From: Thermoflexibacter sp.
GTDB taxonomy: Bacteria; Bacteroidota; Bacteroidia; Cytophagales; Thermoflexibacteraceae
Direction of reading: 5' to 3'
Assembly (NCBI GenBank): GCA_025455345.1
Contig: JALOMS010000091.1
Span: 6,212-17,580, forward strand
Length of the DNA: 11,369 nt
Positions 1-6,840 of this stretch are shown here, one piece after another. The position numbers were made by a program, and so were the translations under genes. The first letter of the stretch is position 1. Each line of letters begins with the position of its first letter. The notes below the pieces were generated by a model, which saw nothing but the letters and a program-made list of their open reading frames with translations, did no database searches and was not told where the DNA came from.

Positions 1-318
1 GGAATAGGCGCATTGATTACCCTTGTGGGAAATTTGATTTTGATACCTATCTGGGGGTATATGGGAAGTGCTATTGTTACTTTGATTTGTTATTTGACCA
101 TGAGCATTTTATGCTATATTTACGGACAAAAATACTTTCCTGTTCCTTATTATCTCAAGGCAGGCATTGCTTATATTGCTTTGGCTACTATACTAATAGT
201 AATGCATTATCAAATCCAATTAGGAAATTTGATATTAAACTTTTTATCACATAACTTTTTGATATTATTGTTTTTAGCTTGCGTATATTGGTTTGAAATA
301 AAGAATAAGCAAATATAA
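1..318 (+). CDS. Polysaccharide/oligosaccharide flippase (Wzx/MATE-like), C-terminal end, partial
   Basis: The reading frame is open from the first base, so the gene begins outside the window; 105 residues and a TAA stop are visible. The piece is almost entirely hydrophobic, with about four membrane segments (roughly residues 3-20, 22-42, 50-67 and 78-98). Short loops carry the pattern 'LIPIWGYMGSA' and then 'YGQKYFPVPY', which I recognise from the C-terminal domain of Bacteroidota flippases of the MATE/MOP superfamily (Wzx/RfbX type). Such proteins sit in the inner membrane and move lipid-linked sugar units across it for surface polysaccharide synthesis. The substrate cannot be told from this end. 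The next gene starts 47 bases downstream on the same strand with no terminator between, so the two may be co-transcribed. Family assignment is fairly secure; exact role is inferred. Confidence 0.75.
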   Translation, partial: GIGALITLVGNLILIPIWGYMGSAIVTLICYLTMSILCYIYGQKYFPVPYYLKAGIAYIALATILIVMHYQIQLGNLILNFLSHNFLILLFLACVYWFEIKNKQI

Positions 319-365
319 ATTATACGAATTTTACAGATTACTTATTACTATTAATCACTAAGAAA

Positions 366-776
366 ATGGAACAATTTAGAAAAATGGTCAATCTTGTATC
401 TAATATTGCCTTTTTGGTCATATTAGTAGGTTTTCTCTTACAAATGAATAATTACCAAGGAGTTGGTACTATTTTGATTATTGGTTGGTTGTCGTATGCC
501 ATAGTAAGTTTTTTAGATGCTATCCTGTATAAGGGAGATACAAAAATATTGTATTTTTTAATGTTAGTAGGAGTTTCCATTGCCTCAGTAGGTATTCTGT
601 TCCATCAGATGCAGTATCCTAATAGCCAACAAATACTTTTGGTAGGAACGGCGTGTGCCTTAGGTGGTGCGGTACTAATACTACTTTTTAAGCAACGATT
701 TGATAATATGATGTTTAGGAGTTTATTAATAGGCGCAATAGGATTGTACTTGTTAAAAGGATTCTTAGGATTTTAG
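366..776 (+). CDS. Small multi-pass membrane protein with an internal repeat, function unknown
   Basis: This encodes 136 residues, ATG start, no clear Shine-Dalgarno site, as is usual for this lineage. Five hydrophobic segments are visible at about residues 9-28, 33-54, 61-82, 89-108 and 118-135, joined by very short loops, so it is an integral inner-membrane protein with almost no soluble part. Residues 21-40 and 75-94 align without gaps at an offset of 54 (pattern V-G-x-L-x5-Y-x5-I-L-x2-G), which suggests an internal duplication of a two-helix unit. The spacing of small and aromatic residues in each unit loosely recalls the N-terminal helices of the gliding/type IX secretion protein GldL, but the usual His-Trp-Pro-Gly loop of GldL is not present, so I do not assign that function. 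The gene follows the flippase closely and may share its transcript. I do not recognise a named family. Confidence 0.75.
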   Translation: MEQFRKMVNLVSNIAFLVILVGFLLQMNNYQGVGTILIIGWLSYAIVSFLDAILYKGDTKILYFLMLVGVSIASVGILFHQMQYPNSQQILLVGTACALGGAVLILLFKQRFDNMMFRSLLIGAIGLYLLKGFLGF

Positions 777-915
777 CCATTGCCAATGTCTAACATCATA
801 CGTATCTTTTAGTTTATCTTTTTGCAACCTCTATGCCGTCAATACTCGTATAAAATCAAAGATAGAAAAATAGAGATTATTTTGCACTGCTACAAGCAAG
901 GGAACATTTCTCTTT

Positions 916-946
916 TTGGAATTCTATTTTTATTATATTAATTTTG
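916..946 (+). promoter_or_regulatory. Bacteroidota-type promoter for the lipoprotein gene
   Basis: A -33 element TTG (916-918, inside a run TTTTTGG) lies exactly 20 bases before TAATTTTG (939-946), which matches the Bacteroidota -7 consensus TAnnTTTG at every fixed position. Transcription would begin at about 952-955, giving a leader of roughly 30 bases before the ATG at 987. This predicted start also argues against translation from the in-frame TTG at 957, which would leave almost no leader. Assignment is by consensus match only. Confidence 0.6.
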
Positions 947-986
947 TAAAAATTAATTGAAAAGCAACAAAATATACGTTATTCTT

Positions 987-1508
987 ATGAAAAAGGCTCG
1001 TTTAATTATTAGCGGATTATTAACTTTGGCTTTGTTTTTTCATTCTTGCAAGCCTAATATTATAGAGATTCCTCCACCAGATTATATTGACATCATGACT
1101 AAAGCAGGTACTTTCAAGATGTTCAAAGCATACGATAGTGGTAGTGCAGAGGATAGACTGTTCAGGTCGCGCGATACAGACATAGTGATTAAGAAAGCCC
1201 CTTCGCCTAATGAAGTTTTGTTTGAAGAAACTTTTATACAGAATAACCAAAGGGTTACAGTTACTTATCGCGTACAACTTGTCGACCCCACAGCTAACTC
1301 TAACTTAGTGAGATTGCAAATTCCCCAACAAACAATTAATAATGTAAGTTATGAAGGTTTCATATTTCCAGGTTTGGAATCACAACGTTTGCAGGGAGTA
1401 TTTGAGGCTTTTGCCGCAGAAGATAAGAAAGACCCTAAGACACCTTTGAATAACTTGGTATTTGCGATGCGAGTAAACGGAGAACGCTGGCTTTACAGCA
1501 AGAAATAG
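987..1508 (+). CDS. Small lipoprotein, function unknown
   Basis: This encodes 173 residues from the ATG at 987. An in-frame TTG at 957 would add ten residues, but the ATG gives a clean lipoprotein signal (basic MKKAR, hydrophobic core at residues 6-18, then H-S-Cys21) and fits the promoter at 916-946. The lipobox (F-H-S-C) is looser than the enterobacterial form, as is common in Bacteroidota. After Cys21 there is a short proline-rich linker (I-P-P-P near residue 30) and then a soluble domain of about 140 residues rich in beta-strand-like stretches, ending in W-L-Y-S-K-K. The mature protein is probably lipid-anchored in the periplasm or outer membrane. It has its own promoter and terminator, so it is likely monocistronic. 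I do not recognise the domain and give no function; I have seen similar short lipoproteins annotated as hypothetical in Cytophagales. Confidence 0.75.
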   Translation: MKKARLIISGLLTLALFFHSCKPNIIEIPPPDYIDIMTKAGTFKMFKAYDSGSAEDRLFRSRDTDIVIKKAPSPNEVLFEETFIQNNQRVTVTYRVQLVDPTANSNLVRLQIPQQTINNVSYEGFIFPGLESQRLQGVFEAFAAEDKKDPKTPLNNLVFAMRVNGERWLYSKK

Positions 1509-1595
1509 TTATCTTAGTTTAGATTTAGATAACGTTTTCCCAAAAAATATGATTTTTAAGTAATAATTACCAAATAAATACAGTTTATATAACTT

Positions 1596-1632
1596 AAAGA
1601 GCGTGTTTCTGCGAAAGGAACACGCTCTTTTT
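1596..1632 (+). terminator. Intrinsic terminator after the lipoprotein gene
   Basis: AAAGAGCGTGTT (1596-1607) pairs perfectly with AACACGCTCTTT (1619-1630). The stem continues with one G-U pair, a C-G and a T-A pair, giving 15 pairs around the five-base loop GCGAA, and it runs into a T tract (1628-1632). It lies 87 bases after the stop of the lipoprotein gene. The A run on the left arm would allow some activity in the reverse direction, but no minus-strand gene enters from the right. Confidence 0.85.
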
Positions 1633-1735
1633 ATATGACATTTCCTACGATTGTTCTTTTGATTTTTTACATTATTTCTAATTTAAGAAACCTTTTTTGA
1701 AAAAAATTGAATAAATAAGACAAAAAAATATCAAT

Positions 1736-1769
1736 TTTGTTGAAAATTTAAAATCGTTTTGTATCTTTC
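1736..1769 (+). promoter_or_regulatory. Candidate gltB promoter
   Basis: TTTGTTG (1736-1742) provides a -33 TTG, and exactly 19 bases later TATCTTTC (1762-1769) matches TAnnTTTG at all fixed positions except the last (C for G, with a G immediately after). The spacing is optimal for the Bacteroidota primary sigma factor. It follows the upstream terminator by about 100 bases. If it is the real start, gltB would have a leader of about 350 bases, which is long and holds the structures described below. A second, closer promoter cannot be excluded: a TACTTTG at 2039-2045 is a weaker match without a properly spaced -33. Confidence 0.5.
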
Positions 1770-1936
1770 GTAAATTTTAGCATAATACGATTGGGCATAA
1801 TGAATCCTTGCTTAACGTATTACTTACTTAACCAATATAACATCATAGAATCTATTTTTTGGTTCTAAAATATTTGCTCTCAATTGAAGGTGTCAATACT
1901 AACATATTTTTAGTAAAGCTAAAGATATAATAAAAA

Positions 1937-2013
1937 TCAATCGGTTTTAGACCAAAACTTGTCAGACAACTTCGAAGGTGTCGGACAAATAAGTAAAACC
2001 ATTTATTGATTGA
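1937..2013 (+). promoter_or_regulatory. Nested inverted-repeat element in the gltB leader (operator pair or structured RNA)
   Basis: The core (1959-1988) is TTGTCAGACAA, then the 8-base palindrome CTTCGAAG, then GTGTCGGACAA. Each 11-mer is itself a palindrome about a central base, and the whole 30-base core is also an inverted repeat (13 of 15 positions pair). Around it, GGTTTTA (1943-1949) pairs with TAAAACC (1994-2000), and TCAATC (1937-1942) pairs with GATTGA (2008-2013), leaving a seven-base bulge at 2001-2007. The element could be DNA with two dimer sites 19 bases apart centre to centre, or an RNA with three stacked helices about 110-190 bases before the gltB start. The presence of the repeats is certain; function is inference. 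Confidence 0.5.
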
Positions 2014-2017
2014 GTAT

Positions 2018-2063
2018 AATACCTGTACTTGTGCCTTGTACTTTGCGAATACCTGTGAAGGTA
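2018..2063 (+). repeat. AATACCTGT direct repeat, 30-base period, with a small hairpin
   Basis: AATACCTGT occurs at 2018-2026 and again at 2048-2056, exactly 30 bases apart. Between them TGTACTTG and TGTACTTTG form a second near-repeat. The second copy is followed by its partner: TACCT (2050-2054), loop GTGA, AGGTA (2059-2063). The first TACCT (2020-2024) could pair with the same AGGTA, so two mutually exclusive folds are possible. The repeats are plain in the sequence; any regulatory use is a guess. Confidence 0.4.
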
Positions 2064-2125
2064 AACGAAAATAACGCTAATCATTGTTCCTAATAAATAA
2101 TTTCTTTATCATAATTGTACGAAAG

Positions 2126-5100
2126 ATGATGTACGAGCAGAATTGCAAACCTTACCAAGAAGAAGGATTATACCATCCAAGCTTCGAGCATGATGCCTGC
2201 GGTATTGGCTTTGTTGCTAATATCAAAGGACGCAAATCACACCAAATCATCGAAGACGCTATCAAAATGCTTACGCGAATGGAACATCGCGGAGCTTGCG
2301 GTTGCGAACCTAATACAGGAGATGGCGCAGGGGTGTTGATACAAGTGCCTCACGAATTTTTCTTAGACGAATGTACTAAATTAGGTTTAGACTTGCCGCC
2401 TTATGGAGAATATGGTGTAGGCATGGTCTTTTTCCCCAAAGATGAAAAACTTAGAGAGGAATGTCGCGCTATCCTGAACCGAAATATCAAAAAACTTAAA
2501 TTAGAACTGATAGGTTATCGCACTGTACCTACGGACAATGCCTTGATAGGTGATACAGCAAAAAATGCAGAACCCCAAGTAGAGCAAGTCTTCATCAAAA
2601 GACCCTCGTCTATTACAGATTTGAATGCTTTTGAGCGCAGATTATTCGTACTTCGCAATTATGCAACACGTATTGTCAATGAAACAGTTACAGGATTACA
2701 CGGAGCTTTTTACTTTGCTTCGCTTTCCTATAAAACCATCGTATATAAAGGACAACTGACGACTGGACAAGTTCGCCCCTATTTTCCTGACTTACATGAC
2801 GAGCATGTGGTGTCTGCCTTGGCAGTCATTCATTCGCGTTTTTCTACCAATACTTTCCCTTCGTGGAAATTGGCACAGCCATTTCGCTATATTGCTCATA
2901 ATGGCGAAATTAATACGGTAAAAGGCAATGTTTCTTGGTTTACTGCCGCAGAGGAAGATTTCTTTTCAGAATATTTTTCTAAGGAAGAAATAGAAATGTT
3001 ATGTCCGATATGTAACCCAAGCCAATCTGATTCGGCTAATTTGGACAATGTGATAGAAATGTTGGTATTGAGTGGTCGTTCTTTGCCTCATGTAATGATG
3101 ATGTTGATTCCAGAAGCATGGGACGGCAATGAACAGATGGATTCTACTCGCAGGGCATTCTATGAATTTCATGCTTCTTTGATGGAGCCTTGGGACGGTC
3201 CTGCATCTATTACTTTTACCGATGGGAATATTGTAGGGGCTACTTTGGATAGAAATGGATTACGTCCATCTCGCTATTGTGTAACTAATGATGATGTGGT
3301 GATTATGGCTTCCGAATCGGGAGCATTAGAAGTTGACCAATCCAAAGTTATCAAAAAAGGTCGCCTACAACCCGGTCGTATGTTTATTGTAGATATGGAG
3401 CAAGGCAGAATCATTGCCGATGAGGAAGTAAAAGAAAAAATTTGCACGCAACAGCCTTATAATGAATGGCTCAAACAATACAAAATACGAATAAAAGATG
3501 TTCCAAGTCCTGCTGGGAAGTTTCGCCCTTTAGATGAAAAATCTCTTTTGAGGAGGCAGATTTCCGCAGGCTATACCTCTGAAGATTTGAAATTTGTGAT
3601 TTCGCAAATGGCAATGACAGGCATGGAAGCCTTGGGTTCTATGGGCTTAGATACGCCTTTGGCGGTACTCTCTGAGCAAAGTCAGCACTTATCTAATTAC
3701 TTCAAACAACTCTTCGCTCAGGTAACCAATCCACCCATAGACCCGATTAGAGAGCGAATGATTATGTCCTTGATTTCTTTTGTAGGGCAAAACAAAAACT
3801 TGCTTCAAGAATCCCCCAAACATTGTCATACACTTGAGTTACAACAACCTGTATTGAGCAATGAGGATTTAGAAAAAATCAGATACATAGACCACAAGGG
3901 CTTTCAATCCAAGACAATTTATATGTACTTTAAGGCAGATGGAAAAGCAGGTTCTTTGGAAAGAGGCTTAGACCGAATCTGTCAATATGCAGAACACGCA
4001 GTAGAAGATGGTTTTTCGATTATCATTTTATCTGACCGTAGTTTTGATAGTAGCCATGCCCAAATACCTTCACTTTTAGCTACTGCGGCTGTACACCATC
4101 ATCTCTTACGCAAAGGCATGAGAGGGAGCGTAGGGATAGTGGTAGAAAGTTGTGATGTATGGGAAACACATCATTTTGCTACCTTGATTGGTTATGGGGC
4201 TTCTGGAGTCAATCCTTATTTGGCGTTTGAAACTATCTCGGACATGAAGCGCAAGGGCATGATAGATACAGAGTTAAGTGAGGAAAAGTTACACTATCAT
4301 TATACAAAGGCAGTTGGCAAAGAATTATTGAAAATTTTTGCTAAAATGGGAATTTCTACCTTGCAGTCTTATCAAGGAGCGCAAATTTTTGAGGCTCTTG
4401 GTATCCATAAAGAAGTGATTGACAAATATTTTACAAGGACAGTCTCTCGTATTGGCGGTCTAAAATTAGATGATATAGCCAGAGAAGTGTTGATTAGACA
4501 TCACTTGGCATTTCCTACCGAAGCTATCCCCAATCAGCGTTTGGAAGTGGGTGGAGTTTACCAATGGAAGCAAAGAGGAGAAGCCCATATCTTTAACCCG
4601 CAGACGATTCACCTTTTACAAGAATCTACAAAGAAAAATGATTATCAATTATTTAAAAAGTATTCTCGAATTATAGATGACCAAACCCAAAAGGCATTGA
4701 CCTTAAGGGGAATGTTAAAATTCAAGAAAAGAAATGCAGTTCCTATTGATGAAGTAGAGCCGATTGAAAATATTTTCAAGCGATTCGCAACAGGAGCTAT
4801 GTCTTTCGGTTCTATTTCGTGGGAAGCTCATACGACCTTGGCAATTGCAATGAATAGAATCGGAGGCAAGAGTAATAGCGGAGAAGGAGGAGAAGACGAA
4901 AGGCGATTCAAAAAATCACACAATGGAGATTGGATGAACTCTGCCATCAAACAGGTTGCTTCTGGGCGTTTTGGAGTAACAAGCCATTATTTGAGTAATG
5001 CACAAGAATTGCAAATCAAAATGGCACAAGGCGCAAAACCTGGGGAAGGCGGGCAACTACCCGGACACAAAGTAGATGAATGGATAGGTCGTACTCGACA

Positions 5101-6712
5101 TTCTACTCCAGGGGTAGGCTTGATTTCGCCCCCACCGCATCACGATATATACTCCATAGAGGATTTGGCACAGCTTATTTTCGACCTTAAAAATTCTAAT
5201 AGAGAAGCAAGAATTAGCGTAAAATTAGTTTCTGAAGCAGGAGTAGGCACTGTAGCCGCAGGGGTGTGCAAGGCGCACGCAGATGTGGTGCTGATAGCAG
5301 GACATGATGGCGGAACGGGCGCATCTCCTTTGAGTTCTATTCGCCATGCAGGTTTACCTTGGGAGTTGGGCTTGGCAGAAACACATCAGACCTTAGTAAA
5401 GAACAAATTACGCAGTCGTATTGTAGTGCAAGTAGATGGACAAATACGCACAGGTAGAGATTTGGCGATAGCCGCTTTGTTAGGAGCAGAGGAGTGGGGA
5501 GTAGCTACGGCAGCTTTAGTAACCGCAGGCTGTATCATGATGCGTAAATGTCATTTGAATACCTGTCCAGTAGGCGTAGCCACACAAAATGAAGAACTAC
5601 GCGCCTTATTCACAGGAAAACCAGAGTATGTAGTTAATTTGTTTACCTTCTTGGCATTAGAACTACGCGAAATCATGGCAGAATTGGGCTTCCGCACCGT
5701 AGAGGAAATGGTAGGGCAAAGCGATTGCTTAGAAGTAAGAGAGGATATAAAACATTGGAAATATCAAAATATAGACTTTGGTGCAGTACTTTACAAAGCT
5801 CCTGTAACCTTAGATGTTGGATTGTACCATCAAGAAGAACAGAATCATGGCATTGATGACGTATTGGATTGGGAGTTGATAGAAAAAGCTCAATTAGCTT
5901 TGCAAGTAAAAGAAAAAGTTAAGGCAGAGTTTCGTATTCGCAATATTAATCGTGCGGTAGGGACAATGCTTTCCAATGAAATTTCTAAAAAATATGCTGG
6001 AGAGGGACTGCCCCAAGATACCTTGCATTTTAAATTTAGAGGAACGGCAGGTCAAAGTTTTGGTGCTTTTGCCGCCAAAGGCTTAACCTTAGAGTTGGAA
6101 GGAGATAGCAATGATTACTTTGGCAAGGGGCTTTCGGGCGCACGCATGATTCTCTATCCCGACCGAACCGCAAAGTTTGAACCTTCAGAAAATAGTATAG
6201 TTGGCAATGTGGCTTTCTATGGAGCTACTGCGGGCGAGGCGTATATCAGAGGCATGGCAGGAGAGAGATTTGCCGTTCGTAACTCTGGTGTAAAAACCGT
6301 AGTAGAAGGCATAGGAGACCACGGATGCGAGTACATGACTGGTGGATTAGTAGTCGTACTTGGCAAAGTGGGACGTAATTTTGCCGCAGGTATGAGCGGT
6401 GGTGTTGCTTATATTTGGAATAAAGAAGGAGATTTCGAGGAGAAACTCAATAAAGAAATGGTTTCTTTAGAAACATTGAGTGAAGAAGACGAGGGAATCA
6501 TTAGGTTATTTGTCAAAAATCACGCCCAATATACTGATTCACAGCTTGCTAAGCAAATCTTAGAAAATTGGGACAAGGTGATTACGCAATTTGTCAAGGT
6601 CATGCCCAATGACTTCAAAAAGGCTTTGGAAAGAAAAAACATTTCTCTATCTGACCAAATCCATAACAAGGAAATTGTTTATGGCATTTTTCAAGAAGCA
6701 GAAACCGTATAA
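2126..6712 (+). CDS. gltB: Glutamate synthase [NADPH], large (alpha) subunit
   Basis: This encodes 1528 residues from the ATG at 2126 (a second ATG at 2129 is equally possible; an upstream in-frame TTG at 2084 would add a hydrophobic stretch foreign to the family). The subunit hydrolyses glutamine and uses the ammonia with 2-oxoglutarate to form glutamate on FMN. Domains in order are as follows. A propeptide of about 24 residues precedes Cys25 in H-D-A-C-G-I-G-F, the N-terminal nucleophile of a class II glutamine amidotransferase exposed by cleavage. The amidotransferase domain runs to about residue 430. The central domain covers about 480-780. The FMN/synthase barrel covers about 860-1210, with G-A-M-S-F-G-S near 890 and G-H-D-G-G-T-G near 1059. 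The 3Fe-4S ligands are Cys1136, Cys1142 and Cys1147. The C-terminal G-x-G-x-G beta-helix covers about 1300-1470. Length matches the family and all key residues are present. gltD follows after 128 bases. Confidence 0.97.
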   Translation: MMYEQNCKPYQEEGLYHPSFEHDACGIGFVANIKGRKSHQIIEDAIKMLTRMEHRGACGCEPNTGDGAGVLIQVPHEFFLDECTKLGLDLPPYGEYGVGMVFFPKDEKLREECRAILNRNIKKLKLELIGYRTVPTDNALIGDTAKNAEPQVEQVFIKRPSSITDLNAFERRLFVLRNYATRIVNETVTGLHGAFYFASLSYKTIVYKGQLTTGQVRPYFPDLHDEHVVSALAVIHSRFSTNTFPSWKLAQPFRYIAHNGEINTVKGNVSWFTAAEEDFFSEYFSKEEIEMLCPICNPSQSDSANLDNVIEMLVLSGRSLPHVMMMLIPEAWDGNEQMDSTRRAFYEFHASLMEPWDGPASITFTDGNIVGATLDRNGLRPSRYCVTNDDVVIMASESGALEVDQSKVIKKGRLQPGRMFIVDMEQGRIIADEEVKEKICTQQPYNEWLKQYKIRIKDVPSPAGKFRPLDEKSLLRRQISAGYTSEDLKFVISQMAMTGMEALGSMGLDTPLAVLSEQSQHLSNYFKQLFAQVTNPPIDPIRERMIMSLISFVGQNKNLLQESPKHCHTLELQQPVLSNEDLEKIRYIDHKGFQSKTIYMYFKADGKAGSLERGLDRICQYAEHAVEDGFSIIILSDRSFDSSHAQIPSLLATAAVHHHLLRKGMRGSVGIVVESCDVWETHHFATLIGYGASGVNPYLAFETISDMKRKGMIDTELSEEKLHYHYTKAVGKELLKIFAKMGISTLQSYQGAQIFEALGIHKEVIDKYFTRTVSRIGGLKLDDIAREVLIRHHLAFPTEAIPNQRLEVGGVYQWKQRGEAHIFNPQTIHLLQESTKKNDYQLFKKYSRIIDDQTQKALTLRGMLKFKKRNAVPIDEVEPIENIFKRFATGAMSFGSISWEAHTTLAIAMNRIGGKSNSGEGGEDERRFKKSHNGDWMNSAIKQVASGRFGVTSHYLSNAQELQIKMAQGAKPGEGGQLPGHKVDEWIGRTRHSTPGVGLISPPPHHDIYSIEDLAQLIFDLKNSNREARISVKLVSEAGVGTVAAGVCKAHADVVLIAGHDGGTGASPLSSIRHAGLPWELGLAETHQTLVKNKLRSRIVVQVDGQIRTGRDLAIAALLGAEEWGVATAALVTAGCIMMRKCHLNTCPVGVATQNEELRALFTGKPEYVVNLFTFLALELREIMAELGFRTVEEMVGQSDCLEVREDIKHWKYQNIDFGAVLYKAPVTLDVGLYHQEEQNHGIDDVLDWELIEKAQLALQVKEKVKAEFRIRNINRAVGTMLSNEISKKYAGEGLPQDTLHFKFRGTAGQSFGAFAAKGLTLELEGDSNDYFGKGLSGARMILYPDRTAKFEPSENSIVGNVAFYGATAGEAYIRGMAGERFAVRNSGVKTVVEGIGDHGCEYMTGGLVVVLGKVGRNFAAGMSGGVAYIWNKEGDFEEKLNKEMVSLETLSEEDEGIIRLFVKNHAQYTDSQLAKQILENWDKVITQFVKVMPNDFKKALERKNISLSDQIHNKEIVYGIFQEAETV

Positions 6713-6774
6713 GGAAGCTATATCAAAGCTCAATTGTTAAAGGTTTTTTTAATAATCTGATTTCTAATCAACTC

Positions 6775-6824
6775 ATAGGATTAGTATAAACAAAATTATC
6801 AAAAAATAATACGTGCAATCCTAT
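6775..6824 (+). repeat. Inverted repeat in the gltB-gltD gap
   Basis: ATAGGATT (6775-6782) is perfectly repeated in reverse complement as AATCCTAT (6817-6824). Within the 34-base interval a second pair, ATTAT (6795-6799) and ATAAT (6806-6810), can form a smaller hairpin with loop CAAAAA. The structure ends 16 bases before the gltD ATG. There is no T tract, so it is not a usual terminator. It could be an mRNA fold that tunes gltD expression relative to gltB, or chance in AT-rich DNA. Confidence 0.35.
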
Positions 6825-6840
6825 CAAAATATATACAATC

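Larger units (their letters stand above)
1770..2125 (+). other. Long non-coding leader upstream of gltB
   Basis: About 350 bases separate the candidate promoter from the gltB start. No credible coding frame is present: the longest ATG frame is 22 codons (1800-1868) with no start signal. The stretch holds several unexplained repeats and dyads. These are GAAGGTGTC at 1886-1894 and again at 1974-1982; a small hairpin ACTAA/TTAGT (1898-1914); the nested dyad structure at 1937-2013; and the AATACCTGT repeats with a TACCT-GTGA-AGGTA hairpin at 2018-2063. No match to a riboswitch class that I know was recognised. Confidence 0.5.

Noticed and set aside
803..864. TATCTTT (twice) with AAAGATA downstream as a terminator for the 366-776 gene
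   Set aside because: The arms are only seven AT-rich pairs with a loop of 36 or more bases and no T tract follows.
1020..1277. Minus-strand open frame of 85 codons across the lipoprotein gene
   Set aside because: It lies wholly inside a well-supported plus-strand gene with a signal peptide, its own promoter and terminator, and its translation shows no recognisable domain.
1800..1868. 22-codon ATG frame in the gltB leader as a possible leader peptide
   Set aside because: It has no start signal, no run of Glu, Gln or other regulatory codons, and does not abut the dyad element; a frame this short is expected by chance.
2084..2125. TTG start for gltB 14 codons upstream of the ATG
   Set aside because: It would add a hydrophobic stretch (N-N-F-F-I-I-I-V) not expected before a GltB propeptide, and an ATG pair at 2126/2129 gives the usual short propeptide.
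6791..6818. Minus-strand promoter-like match (TAATTTTG with TTG 17 bases upstream) in the gltB-gltD gap
   Set aside because: It would drive only antisense RNA into the end of gltB; matches to this AT-rich pattern are frequent by chance in such gaps.
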